Position numbers and translations under genes: made by a program. From Halobacillus sp. Marseille-P3879 (GTDB lineage: Bacteria; Bacillota; Bacilli; Bacillales; Halobacillaceae), in NCBI RefSeq assembly GCF_900240285.1, contig NZ_OESS01000002.1:248001-312000 (forward strand): DNA of 64,000 bases, written 5' to 3'. A model generated the notes under the pieces. It saw nothing but the letters and a program-made list of their open reading frames with translations, was not told the DNA's origin and made no database searches. Positions within the stretch are counted from its first letter, which is position 1. Each line of letters begins with the position of its first letter. Below are positions 33,133 to 41,188 of this stretch, piece after piece.

Positions 33133-33534
33133 TTGGGTCCTTACGGAATACAGGAAGGATTTTGGAATGAATTCTTTCCCTTTATTGTGGCGGCAGCATT
33201 CCTATTAATTGGCATTCCGGCCATTTTACGTTATAGAATGGGGGCGGATAAAAAGAAGTGGTTTTTGAACGAACATATTAATGAATTTCATAAAAAAGGT
33301 GATTGGATAATAAGAGCCAATTTTTTCTTCTTTCTTATTACTGCCTCTATTATTTTTTATCCCCATTCTTCTGTAACCCTCATTGTGTCTATGTTATTTG
33401 CAATCATTCAAATAGGTTTTACCACTTATGTAGAGTGGAAATTTGCTGCCAATCGGCAAAATTTTAAAGTATCGTTTGCTGAAATGATATTATTTTTTGT
33501 GACGTTCATTGGAGTTATGATATGGCTTGAATAA
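33133..33534 (+). CDS. Four-helix membrane protein, DUF4181-like
   Basis: A 133-residue protein with four hydrophobic helices and the segment WFLNEHINEFHKKGDWIIR between helices 1 and 2, which recalls the Bacillus DUF4181 family. TTG 33133 is preferred (TGGAG about ten bases before); TTG 33124 is also possible. Role unknown. Confidence 0.6.
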   Translation: MGPYGIQEGFWNEFFPFIVAAAFLLIGIPAILRYRMGADKKKWFLNEHINEFHKKGDWIIRANFFFFLITASIIFYPHSSVTLIVSMLFAIIQIGFTTYVEWKFAANRQNFKVSFAEMILFFVTFIGVMIWLE

Positions 33535-33618
33535 AATTAAAGGTGTACGGTGATTAAAAAAAATTACGTGATGTCGCTGTTATAACACTAATAATATGAA
33601 TAAAAGGAGAATACTGAT

Positions 33619-34026
33619 TTGAAACCGCCCAAGCATATAGTATCAGCCGCTACAGTAGTTATGGACGAAACCAATACTATGTTATTAATCAAAGGGCCGA
33701 AAAGAGGATGGGAAATGCCGGGAGGACAAGTTGAAGAAGGAGAACCTTTAAAAGAAGCGGCCATACGGGAAACAAAGGAAGAGTGCGGTTTGGACATTGA
33801 GATTACTCGCTATTGCGGGGTCTTTCAAAATGTGAATCATTCCATTTGTAATCATTTATTTGTAGGCAGACCTTCGGGAGGACAACTTAAGACTACGTCA
33901 GAAGCTCTTGAAGTCGGTTTTTTTCCGATTGAAGAAGCTTTGAAGATGATTACATGGGGAAACTTTCGTCAGCGTGTGGAGTACTGTCTCGATGAAAAAA
34001 TTCAACCTTTTTGCGTAAGTTTTTAA
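33619..34026 (+). CDS. Nudix hydrolase
   Basis: A 135-residue Nudix-fold protein. The Nudix box is complete: G-G-Q-V-E-E-G-E then AAIRETKEECGLDI (G-x5-E-x7-R-E-x2-E-E-x-G). It should hydrolyse a nucleoside diphosphate derivative in the cytoplasm; the substrate is not predictable. TTG 33619 follows AAAAGGAG. Ends before the palindromic terminator at 34039. Confidence 0.92.
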   Translation: MKPPKHIVSAATVVMDETNTMLLIKGPKRGWEMPGGQVEEGEPLKEAAIRETKEECGLDIEITRYCGVFQNVNHSICNHLFVGRPSGGQLKTTSEALEVGFFPIEEALKMITWGNFRQRVEYCLDEKIQPFCVSF

Positions 34027-34038
34027 ATCTCTCTAAAG

Positions 34039-34070
34039 ATGGTACCAGGTGCATAGTGTCCTGGTACCAT
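34039..34070. terminator. GGTACC-type palindrome, bidirectional terminator
   Basis: ATGGTACCAGG (34039-34049) pairs perfectly with CCTGGTACCAT (34060-34070). It lies between convergent genes. The same outer sequence (TGGTACCAGGT) makes the larger palindrome at 38443, so it is also a member of a dispersed repeat. Confidence 0.75.
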
Positions 34071-34075
34071 TAAAA

Positions 34076-34798
34076 TTAAAACGGGTTTGTGGCCCACTGG
34101 AGAGATGTTTTTATAAAAATTCTTTGATGCAGCTTCAACTGAGAAACCATGTATTCTGCTAAATCTTCAGGCTGCATAAATTTTTCTTTATCCTGCTCGT
34201 CAAGCTTATCACCAAATGCAAGCTCAGTAGCTACTAAACTAGGGTTCATCGTAAAAACTCTAATATTATTATGACGTACCTCCTGCATGAGTGCTTCGGT
34301 CATACCTTGAATAGCGAACTTAGAACCACTGTAGGCCGTAGACCCTGCAGTTCCTTTTAGACCGTTACTTGAAGAAATGTTGATAATATCGCCTTTATCT
34401 TTCTCAATCAGGTCAGGCAGTACGGCACGTGTTACGTGGTAGGTGCCAAATACGTTGACTTCAAATGTTTTCTTCCAATCTTCAGGTTCTATCTCCAAAA
34501 AAGCTCCCCGGGAACTGATAGCAGCGTTGTTGATTAAAATATCTGCAGCACCCAGGTCACTTTTTAGATCAGCGACTGCTTTAGTTACTTCATCCATTAC
34601 CGATATGTCAGCTATTGCGTAGCTTACATTCACGCCGAGACTCTTTGCTTCTGCAGCTACTTCTTTCAATCGACTTTCTGTCCGGGCAATCAGTCCAACG
34701 TGCACTCCTTCTCGAGCCAGCTCTAGAGCTGCTGCACGACCAATTCCTCTGCCGGCCCCGGTAATATATGCGGTCTTACCTTTCACTTCTTGTCCCAT
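34076..34798 (-). CDS. SDR-family oxidoreductase (FabG-like)
   Basis: A 240-residue short-chain dehydrogenase with intact motifs: TGAGRGIG cofactor loop, NNAAIS, catalytic Ser in NISSSNG and YSGSK (Tyr/Lys). The C-terminus lacks the usual VDGG segment, as in the 3-ketoacyl reductase-like YqjQ/DltE group. Likely NADPH-dependent with unknown substrate. Binding site AAGGAAGGG. Divergent from the DHA2 exporter at 34991. Confidence 0.92.
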   Translation of the reverse strand: MGQEVKGKTAYITGAGRGIGRAAALELAREGVHVGLIARTESRLKEVAAEAKSLGVNVSYAIADISVMDEVTKAVADLKSDLGAADILINNAAISSRGAFLEIEPEDWKKTFEVNVFGTYHVTRAVLPDLIEKDKGDIINISSSNGLKGTAGSTAYSGSKFAIQGMTEALMQEVRHNNIRVFTMNPSLVATELAFGDKLDEQDKEKFMQPEDLAEYMVSQLKLHQRIFIKTSLQWATNPF

Positions 34799-34990
34799 TT
34801 TGGACCCTTCCTTTCTCTTTAAGTAACTAATTTCAGTGTACGTTTAACTTGCCTCTTAATCAAAAAATTAGATTGTACAAATAATTTACTTAGGAACCTA
34901 AACAAAATTCTTTCGGATTACGAAATAATATGGTATGATTTCTTGTTGTGATAAAGAATTTGAAACTACACCTTGGAAAGAAGGATTAAA
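34799..34990. promoter_or_regulatory. Divergent SDR / MFS control region
   Basis: Contains two small perfect dyads, TTAGGAACCTAA (34890-34901) and TTTCG-N5-CGAAA (34911-34925), the second just upstream of TATGAT (34934-34939), a likely -10 for the exporter gene. They could be operators of a drug-responsive repressor. Confidence 0.4.
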
Positions 34991-36433
34991 ATGGGTGAAC
35001 AACAGAAACCAACCAATTCAGAAGAAGAAATTAACCGTGGACCTTTAATGCTTGTCCTAATTTCCGGGGCCTTTGCCGCTATTTTAAATCAGACGTTGCT
35101 GGCGACTGCTTTACCTCATATTATGAGGGACCTAAGTTTAGAAGCCAGCACAGCACAATGGCTCACCTCCATATTTATGCTGGTAAACGGAATTATGATT
35201 CCTATTACAGCGTTTTTGATTGAACGATTTACTACGAGGTCGTTATTTCTGACTGCGATGGGTCTGTTTGCGGCAGGGACAGTTATTTGCGCAATAGCTC
35301 CCAATTTCTCCATTTTAATGGTAGGACGAATTACGCAAGCTTCAGGGGCAGGTATTATTATGCCGCTTATGCAGACGATTCTTATGATGGTCTATCCAAT
35401 TGAAAAGAGAGGGTCAGCCATGGGAATGTTTGGGTTAGTGATCTCTTTCGCACCAGCTATCGGACCAACCCTTTCCGGATGGCTCGTGGAACAGTTTCCG
35501 TGGCGGAGTCTGTTTTATGTCATATTGCCTGTTGTGATTATTGACTTCATTGTGGCTTACTTTATTCTTAAAAATGTTACGAAACAAACTTTTCCTAAAG
35601 TAGATATATTATCTATTATTCTATCCTCCCTGGGATTTGGCGGATTACTGTATGGTTTTAGTACTGCTGGAAATAAAGGCTGGGGAGACGAGCAGGTCAT
35701 GATCTCTATGTTTGTTGGAGCCGTGGCTCTTACCTGGTTTATTTTACGGCAATTCAAGCTTAAACAACCCATATTGGAATTCAGGGTATTTAAAATTAAG
35801 GTATTTACACTGACCACAGTGCTTGGTATGGTCATGTTCATTGCTCTTATTGGCGGTGCGACTGTCCTTCCGCTTCTGATGCAAAACATGCTTGGCTTTA
35901 CAGCGCTCGAATCAGGCTTAATGTTGCTTCCCGGAGCATTGGTTATGGGCTTCATGAACCCGATTACAGGACGTCTGTTTGATAAGTTTGGGGCCCGGTG
36001 GCTTGCTATCAGCGGACTCATTGTTGTAACGATTACTACGTTTATGTTCACGAACCTTACCTCAGATACAACGTTCACTTATTTGGCCGTTGTTAATGCG
36101 GTAAGAATGTTTGGAGTGGCAATGGTTATGATGCCGGTGACTACAGCAGGGTTAAATCAACTGCCAACACACCTGATTCCTCACGGTACGGCTATGAACA
36201 ATACGATGCGTCAAGTATCAGGAGCCGTCGGTACAGCATTACTTGTTACGGTTATGGCTAATGGGGCTATCCCTGACGAAGGAGTGGAAGGGATGATTCA
36301 TGGAGTCAATGTATCCTTTATTGTTGCTGGGATTACAGCATTAATTGGTCTTGGGTTATCCTTTTTTATAAAAAAGAACCCGGCTCAGTCTAATAATATT
36401 CAAGTCCAGAGAACGGCTGCGGGGACTAAATAA
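34991..36433 (+). CDS. MFS drug exporter, DHA2/EmrB type
   Basis: A 480-residue, 14-helix transporter of the DHA2 family. Motif features: LNQTLLATALPHIMRDL (helix 1), WLTSIFMLVNGIMIPITAFL, GRITQASGAGIIMPLMQT and FGLVISFAPAIGPTLSGWLVE (motif C, antiporter type). It should export a lipophilic cation or drug using the proton gradient. ATG 34991 follows AGAAGGA; the TTG at 34973 has no binding site. A terminator follows at 36507. Confidence 0.94.
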   Translation: MGEQQKPTNSEEEINRGPLMLVLISGAFAAILNQTLLATALPHIMRDLSLEASTAQWLTSIFMLVNGIMIPITAFLIERFTTRSLFLTAMGLFAAGTVICAIAPNFSILMVGRITQASGAGIIMPLMQTILMMVYPIEKRGSAMGMFGLVISFAPAIGPTLSGWLVEQFPWRSLFYVILPVVIIDFIVAYFILKNVTKQTFPKVDILSIILSSLGFGGLLYGFSTAGNKGWGDEQVMISMFVGAVALTWFILRQFKLKQPILEFRVFKIKVFTLTTVLGMVMFIALIGGATVLPLLMQNMLGFTALESGLMLLPGALVMGFMNPITGRLFDKFGARWLAISGLIVVTITTFMFTNLTSDTTFTYLAVVNAVRMFGVAMVMMPVTTAGLNQLPTHLIPHGTAMNNTMRQVSGAVGTALLVTVMANGAIPDEGVEGMIHGVNVSFIVAGITALIGLGLSFFIKKNPAQSNNIQVQRTAAGTK

Positions 36434-36506
36434 TGAAATAAAGAAAGCCGTAACAAACTTATAATCTCCAGTGTTAAAGTCGAACCATAATTGTGACTAT
36501 ACTAAT

Positions 36507-36562
36507 AACCCGGACTATCTTGAATTTTCTGAGGAAAATTTGAATGATAGTTCGGGTTTGTT
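36507..36562 (+). terminator. Rho-independent terminator with long loop
   Basis: AACCCGGACTATC (36507-36519) pairs with GATAGTTCGGGTT (36546-36558) with one G-T wobble around a 26-base loop that can itself fold; TTG follows. Confidence 0.7.
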
Positions 36563-36619
36563 GTGAACTGAAACATTTTTCCGCTATTATCCTGTGCTAA
36601 ACTAAGAGACCTTAAATAA

Positions 36620-36775
36620 TGGAGAAATTATCTTCGTAATGCGGAAGGTAAACAATATTATTGCCTGGGAAATGGTGGGGATAGAGTTGGTCAAAAAGTA
36701 AAAGAATGCTGGAATATATTGAAACCTCTGAAGCTACAGAAACGTTTTGAAAGAAGGAATCTAAATCTTGAATAA
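36620..36775 (+). pseudogene. Possible gene remnant
   Basis: Within the 394-base gap 36434-36827, a 51-codon frame with protein-like content (LRNAEGKQYYCLGNGGDRVG and WNILKPLKLQKRFERR) runs from a TAA to a TAA without any standard start codon or binding site. It may be the tail of a decayed gene. Apart from the terminator at 36507, nothing else is visible in the gap. Confidence 0.25.
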
Positions 36776-36827
36776 CGCAGCCTTAGAATTAACCGAAAGT
36801 ATAGGAAGGATGGGGAGGAATTGATTT

Positions 36828-37460
36828 ATGAAATTCACAACACAGCTGCCTGTTTTTAATGAGCAGTTGCATAAAAGTCTAGTCAATGAAGGATGGACTC
36901 CGTTTAAAGAACCAAAAAAGTTAACAACAGCTATTTTGTTATCCGTCCCCTTCATGATTTTAAATGTTGCGATTGCTATCGGAGTAATGTATTTAGCAAC
37001 CCGGGTAACCCCAGGGCAGTTGCCGGAGCAGACTTTTACCATTACGATCAATTTAATGAGTCTGATTTACCTTGTTCTTCTGCTTATTGTACATGAATTA
37101 ATTCATCTTATATTTGTGCCGAATTTTTTAAAATCCAGGGAAACCTTTATCGGAGTACACTGGCTTGCGGGATTCGTTTATACGAGGCAGCTGATATCGA
37201 AAGGAAGGTTTCTATTAATATCATTTGCACCTTTCTTTATTTTATCTATCGCTGCGCCGTTTGTTTTAGGGATGTTCAACCTTTTAACCACGGGCGTGGC
37301 AATATTGGTAATCATCAACGCGGCTGCTTCTTCTGTAGATCTATTAAACTCAGCTATTATTATTTTTCAAGCACCGAGCCGGTCGAAAATTGCCAGTAAC
37401 GGGGTGCTGTCCTATTGGAAAAAAGACGAAAGTTCTTCGGGGGAAGCTTTTGTAAAATAA
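36828..37460 (+). CDS. DUF3267 membrane metalloprotease-like protein
   Basis: A 210-residue protein with about five hydrophobic helices and a zinc-protease motif HELIH (H89, E90, H93) at the start of a helix, as in DUF3267 putative zincins, a site-2-protease-like group. The later segment FIGVHWLAGFVYTRQ fits the family. It may cleave a membrane substrate, unproven. Binding site GGGGAGG. Followed by two small membrane-protein genes in the same direction. Confidence 0.85.
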   Translation: MKFTTQLPVFNEQLHKSLVNEGWTPFKEPKKLTTAILLSVPFMILNVAIAIGVMYLATRVTPGQLPEQTFTITINLMSLIYLVLLLIVHELIHLIFVPNFLKSRETFIGVHWLAGFVYTRQLISKGRFLLISFAPFFILSIAAPFVLGMFNLLTTGVAILVIINAAASSVDLLNSAIIIFQAPSRSKIASNGVLSYWKKDESSSGEAFVK

Positions 37461-37484
37461 CCTGTGTGACAAGGAGGCGGAAGC

Positions 37485-37721
37485 ATGAAAACAGGATTTA
37501 TTCTTGGATTTATTGCAGTCATAGGAACTCTTTTTGTAACTGTATGGACAGCCGGTCAAGCGTTTAATAAAAAGAAGACAACAGGATATGCTGCTTCCTT
37601 ACTTATACCATTTATTATTGGCTTAATGTTTCAAAGCACTCTAGTTATGTGGCTGAGCCTGGTTGCTGTATTCAGTTTAACAATTTACCATTTTTCTTAT
37701 CGGAGAGTTATGGAAGGTTGA
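37485..37721 (+). CDS. Small membrane protein, 78 aa
   Basis: Three hydrophobic segments separated by Lys-rich and Arg-rich turns. AAGGAGGCGG precedes ATG. 24 bases after the DUF3267 gene and 22 before the next small gene, so probably one transcript. Unrecognised. Confidence 0.65.
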   Translation: MKTGFILGFIAVIGTLFVTVWTAGQAFNKKKTTGYAASLLIPFIIGLMFQSTLVMWLSLVAVFSLTIYHFSYRRVMEG

Positions 37722-37743
37722 AATTTTAGAGGAGTGAAATAGG

Positions 37744-37911
37744 ATGTGGTTTTTTCCTGTTATAGTTATAGCGGGCTTTCTTGGAATCTATTTATGGGCG
37801 AAGGATGACATAAAGGGGTCTTCAATTACAAAACGAGGTTTTATAAAAATGCTGGTCGGCTTCGTGGTCATATTTATATTAGCATTTTTAACGGTGGCTT
37901 TTACGAATTAG
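37744..37911 (+). CDS. Small two-helix membrane protein, 55 aa
   Basis: ATG 37744 after AGAGGAGTG opens 55 codons: helix (WFFPVIVIAGFLGIYLW), charged loop (DDIKGSSITKRG), helix (MLVGFVVIFILAFLTVAF). Stop at 37909, 11 bases before the acetyltransferase ATG. Same operon as 36828-38438 by spacing. Unrecognised. Confidence 0.65.
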   Translation: MWFFPVIVIAGFLGIYLWAKDDIKGSSITKRGFIKMLVGFVVIFILAFLTVAFTN

Positions 37912-37922
37912 GAGGGTAATAA

Positions 37923-38438
37923 ATGATTACTGTTCAATTGGCAGCTTCATCACACGTAAAGGGAATTAAAAGAGTATGCATTGACGCTAACAGAACTACA
38001 TATAAAGATTTATGTAAAGAAGGTTACATTGAAAAGGTGATACGTGAGTTTTATAACGAAGAAAGAATACATAAAGAAGTGTTGACCTCGACGAAAGATT
38101 GGGGAGGGTACTTTGTGGCTTTAGATAGTGACCGTGTAGTTGGAGCGGCAGGAGGGGGAATGATCAGTGATAATGAAGCTGAACTGTATGTGCTTTATTT
38201 GGACCCGGATCGAAGAAATGAAGGAATCGGGTCAAAGTTACTGGAGGCCGTGACTAAACAGCAGAAATCGTTTGGAGCAATAGAGCAATGGGTTTCCGTA
38301 CTGAAAGGAAACCAAAAAGGAATTCCTTTTTATGAAGCAAGAGGCTTTCACCTCCAATACGAAAAGCCATCCTTTGGCAACAGTGAAGAAGATAATTATT
38401 GCTCACTTCGATATAAACGCAACATTGAGGGAATATGA
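37923..38438 (+). CDS. GNAT-family N-acetyltransferase
   Basis: A 171-residue GNAT enzyme. Acetyl-CoA motif LYLDPDRRNEGIGSKLLEAV, then the C-terminal strand-helix (GIPFYEARGFHL). AGGAGGG precedes the ATG. Acceptor unknown. Its end lies next to the long GGTACC palindrome. Confidence 0.92.
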   Translation: MITVQLAASSHVKGIKRVCIDANRTTYKDLCKEGYIEKVIREFYNEERIHKEVLTSTKDWGGYFVALDSDRVVGAAGGGMISDNEAELYVLYLDPDRRNEGIGSKLLEAVTKQQKSFGAIEQWVSVLKGNQKGIPFYEARGFHLQYEKPSFGNSEEDNYCSLRYKRNIEGI

Positions 38439-38442
38439 GTTA

Positions 38443-38489
38443 TTTGGTACCAGGTACACCAAAGTTCCTTTGGTGTACCTGGTACCAAA
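38443..38489. repeat. 47-bp near-perfect palindrome of the GGTACC family
   Basis: 38443-38464 pairs perfectly over 22 bases with 38468-38489, loop TTC. The outer arm TGGTACCAGGT matches the terminator-like palindrome at 34039. It is followed by A, not T, on the plus strand, so it is not a normal terminator for the preceding gene. It looks like a mobile or dispersed intergenic repeat. Confidence 0.8.
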
Positions 38490-38744
38490 AAAGAGTTGAA
38501 AATTCAATTTTTAATATGTGTGTGAGTCAGTTCAATATTTTTCTTTTTTGCGGATCCTCGTAAAGGTGTAGTATGCTTCTATTGTTTGAGCTGTGTGGTC
38601 GTGCCTTAATCAAACAATAAATTCCCCTTTTCATGTGGAGTAATAAACGTTACAATGATTGTAGGAAAAAGGAAGAACACTTTTTCCCTAAATAAGAAGT
38701 AATAATAAATCAAATGAATTCTAAATTAAATATTATTTGGTAAG
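38490..38744. other. Non-coding gap with two further hairpins
   Basis: No gene is visible. TATTGTTTGA (38580-38589) pairs perfectly with TCAAACAATA (38610-38619), and GGAAAAAG near 38665 can pair with CTTTTTCC near 38682. With the flanking palindrome and the element at 38745 this stretch is unusually rich in secondary structure and could hold a small RNA. Confidence 0.35.
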
Positions 38745-38815
38745 AATGAGCTGGACAATAGAGCCGGACATAAGCCAAAAAAGGACAAGAGATTGCTCCT
38801 TTTTTGGCTTTTTTT
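38745..38815 (+). repeat. Conserved element ending in a terminator, copy 1
   Basis: The sequence GAGCTGGACAATAGAGCCGG, continuing ACATAAGCC, matches copy 2 at 39928 with only two changes in 29 bases. It runs into a hairpin (AAGCCAAAAAAGGA, 38772-38785, with TCCTTTTTTGGCTT, 38797-38810) followed by TTTTTT. The conserved block plus terminator looks like an attenuator, a small-RNA end, or a dispersed terminator cassette. Confidence 0.7.
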
Positions 38816-38859
38816 ATTGTAAAAATTTTGAAGATAGTTGTGTGCAGGAGGAAAACTGG

Positions 38860-39141
38860 ATGAAAGAGATTAATAAATCAACATTTGACAAGTCTTTATT
38901 TGGGTTAACTGGCATTCATTATGCTAAAAAGAGTATGGAAGCCTATCATCATGCTAAGAATATGGTTGAACAGGAATCACCAATCGTTTTGGAAATTTGT
39001 GAGGCTTGTGCTCGGATATGCCATGATTGTGTACGGGAATTGCAGGACATGGAAGAAGATAATGATCTCGATGAAATCATCGAGATTTGCTTAGCTAACG
39101 CTTTACTGTGTGAAGAATTAATTAAAGATTTGAAGCAATAA
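38860..39141 (+). CDS. Small Cys-containing four-helix-type protein, 93 aa
   Basis: A helical, acidic protein with CEACARICHDC near residues 47-57 and a later Cys pair (CLANALLCEEL). Cys lining helices recalls the four-helix-bundle copper-storage (Csp/DUF326) proteins, but it is shorter and has fewer Cys, so that is only a hint. ATG 38860 follows AGGAGG; the frame open further upstream runs through the terminator of the conserved element and is not coding. Confidence 0.65.
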   Translation: MKEINKSTFDKSLFGLTGIHYAKKSMEAYHHAKNMVEQESPIVLEICEACARICHDCVRELQDMEEDNDLDEIIEICLANALLCEELIKDLKQ

Positions 39142-39220
39142 AGTTTAGCATCTATAGATTAGTGGAAAAATTCATGAACTACCCGGCGGCCTCAGGAACC
39201 GGTATAAAGGATGAATATCT

Positions 39221-39919
39221 ATGGAAAAAAATTCAGTACAAGCAGAAGTAGCCAGTTATACAGGGAAACTGTTCCGGGATAATTTCGGGAAAGGACCCTC
39301 GTCAGTTTATGTGTCGATTGAACATCCCTTTATTACGATCTATTTAAGTGATTTTCTAGCGCCCATGGAAAAAGTCTTAGTTGGTCAAAAAAACATTATG
39401 AAAGTTGAAGAGACAAGGGATCTTTTAATGAAGGAATTAATCCCGGAGATTAAAGCGACACTTCGCGTAACCGCAGATATTAATGTTGAAAATATTTATT
39501 ACGACTGGTCGTTGAATAACCGCTCCGGGATCCTTGTCGGGGTGGTTAAGGAAGATAGGAAAGAGGAAGATTTTCTATCCTTAGCTGACTATCCAAAAAA
39601 AGATAAAGTTCACGATGAGATTATTAAGGTAAGTGAACAAGCTGAGAAGGTTCCAGAACGTGTGGATTCCCTGCTTTTAAATTCACGCACATTGGTTGTG
39701 GATCGTAAAGGAATTCTCGTGAGAATTGAAAAAGAATTAATTAATTCGGGGTTTAGCGAACAGTTACGATTAAGTAAAAGGCAGTTGGAGAAAAGGTTAT
39801 TAGATCCGTCTGTGTTCGAAGCCATTCTTGAAACAAAAATTCAGGACATTTTCGTGGATTGGGATTTTGCTTTAGACAAGAGTTACATTATATTAATTTT
39901 AAAACCGAATAAGAAGTAA
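39221..39919 (+). CDS. Tandem DUF2294 (YbcI-like) protein
   Basis: A 232-residue soluble protein made of two repeats of the DUF2294 fold. The first (about 1-112) has the family features LFRDNFGKGPSSVYVSIE, LAPMEKVLV and IYYDWSLNNRSGILV; the second (about 130-230) keeps RTLVVDRKGI, EKRLLDP and IFVDWDFALDKSYIIL but has lost GKGP. B. subtilis YbcI-type proteins have a single copy. Function of the family is unknown. Binding site AAAGGA. Copy 2 of the conserved terminator element follows nine bases later. Confidence 0.8.
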   Translation: MEKNSVQAEVASYTGKLFRDNFGKGPSSVYVSIEHPFITIYLSDFLAPMEKVLVGQKNIMKVEETRDLLMKELIPEIKATLRVTADINVENIYYDWSLNNRSGILVGVVKEDRKEEDFLSLADYPKKDKVHDEIIKVSEQAEKVPERVDSLLLNSRTLVVDRKGILVRIEKELINSGFSEQLRLSKRQLEKRLLDPSVFEAILETKIQDIFVDWDFALDKSYIILILKPNKK

Positions 39920-39924
39920 CGGTG

Positions 39925-39993
39925 GAAATGAACTGGACAATAGAGCTGGACATAAGCCGAAGAGGAGATATCAGGATCCTTTTCGGCTTTTTT
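39925..39993 (+). repeat. Conserved element ending in a terminator, copy 2
   Basis: Same block as at 38745 (GAACTGGACAATAGAGCTGG then ACATAAGCC), then a hairpin AAGCCGAAGAGGA / TCCTTTTCGGCTT (39954-39966 / 39978-39990) and a T run. The stem sequence differs from copy 1 but still pairs, so pairing is conserved rather than sequence. Confidence 0.7.
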
Positions 39994-40098
39994 AATGGAA
40001 AAAAGTTCATAAACTCTAGTCTGGAAGGATGGCCGATATATAAGGCAAGTCCGAATCCAAAATTGGAATATGAAATTATTTAGTAAAAGGGAGATAAT

Positions 40099-40272
40099 AT
40101 GACTTATAAACTTATTGCAAAGGATGCGAATGAGACGATTATTGAATTTGCTAAAAATAATGAGGAGCTTACTTTCAGCAGGTTCGAGGAGGCAGAGGCG
40201 TTTGCCATTCGTGTGAAAAATGAAAACAGATGGGCGGCTGATTATGAATTCTCAATTATTGAAAATAATTAA
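40099..40272 (+). CDS. Small acidic protein, 57 aa
   Basis: ATG 40099 after AAAAGGGAG; 57 residues (MTYKLIAKDANETIIEFAKN start, ending YEFSIIENN), soluble, mixed alpha/beta character. A good terminator follows, supporting a real single-gene unit. Unrecognised. Confidence 0.6.
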   Translation: MTYKLIAKDANETIIEFAKNNEELTFSRFEEAEAFAIRVKNENRWAADYEFSIIENN

Positions 40273-40277
40273 TCATT

Positions 40278-40314
40278 AAAACTGGTTTAACAAAATGTTT
40301 AGACCAGTTTTTTT
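40278..40314 (+). terminator. Rho-independent terminator
   Basis: AAACTGGT (40278-40285) pairs with ACCAGTTT (40303-40310), followed by TTTT. Confidence 0.88.
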
Positions 40315-40502
40315 ATTTGTAAATGGGCAAATAAACTATGATGCTTGTGATACGATAGAATAAATAAAGAGAGCAAGGTGCTGCACTAATCCAGGAATAG
40401 AATTCAGGTTAACGACAGGCATTAACGGCATGCTTTTACCAAATCTAATATAGAAAACACAGAGTGATCAGGGAAACAGTCCCTATTGAAAGGATGAGGA
40501 AG

Positions 40503-41045
40503 ATGTTTAAAGGTGAGCGGATAAAACTAAGAAAGTTAACTTCAGCAGATACTGAAACTTATCATAGATGGAGAAATAATGATGAGGTTATGAGGTTTAC
40601 GAACCCTTCACTTGATAAGTATACATATAAAGAAACTGAAGAATATATTGAGAACCTCCTTGAGTCCCCTTCTTCAAAAAGCTACCTGATAGAACTTATT
40701 CAATCCAAGAAGCCTCTTGGTGTGACTTCATTAATTAATATTGATTATAAGAACCGCAACGCAGAATGCATCATTGATATTGGTGAGCATGAGTACTGGG
40801 GAAGTGGATATGGTACTGAAGCGTTACAGCTGCTGATCAATTACAGCTTTATGGAACTGAATCTCCATAAAGTGTATTTAAGAGTTTTTTCATTTAATGA
40901 ACGAGCGATTTCTTTATATGAGAAAATGGGTTTTAGAATCGAAGGGGAACAATTAGATCAAATCTATAGAGAAGGAAGCTGGCATAATATTGTTATGATG
41001 GCGGTTTTTCAAAAGAATTTTTTGGATAAGGGAAATGATGATTAA
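40503..41045 (+). CDS. RimJ/RimL-type GNAT acetyltransferase
   Basis: A 180-residue GNAT enzyme of the ribosomal-protein/Nalpha type (GERIKLRKLTSADTETYHRW opening; YWGSGYGTEALQLLINYSF acetyl-CoA loop; HKVYLRVFSFNERAISLYEKMGF). ATG 40503 is preferred as it begins the usual family start; ATG 40494 is close to the AAAGG site and also possible. Acceptor unknown. Confidence 0.9.
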   Translation: MFKGERIKLRKLTSADTETYHRWRNNDEVMRFTNPSLDKYTYKETEEYIENLLESPSSKSYLIELIQSKKPLGVTSLINIDYKNRNAECIIDIGEHEYWGSGYGTEALQLLINYSFMELNLHKVYLRVFSFNERAISLYEKMGFRIEGEQLDQIYREGSWHNIVMMAVFQKNFLDKGNDD

Positions 41046-41188
41046 CGTTCGCTAAAAGGAAAATGTGGAAGAATTTGAGCAGGGGTTACGGTATCAAGAA
41101 CTTTTTTATGGTTATGTAAATGGCCAACAAAGGTCACGAAGGTTTAATAAATCTTCTCGCTTTAAATTTTATAATGCAGGAGAGTTTT

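Noticed and set aside
38737-38859. N-terminal extension of the Cys-rich protein
   Set aside because: This part runs through the conserved element and its terminator hairpin; the ATG at 38860 has its own AGGAGG.
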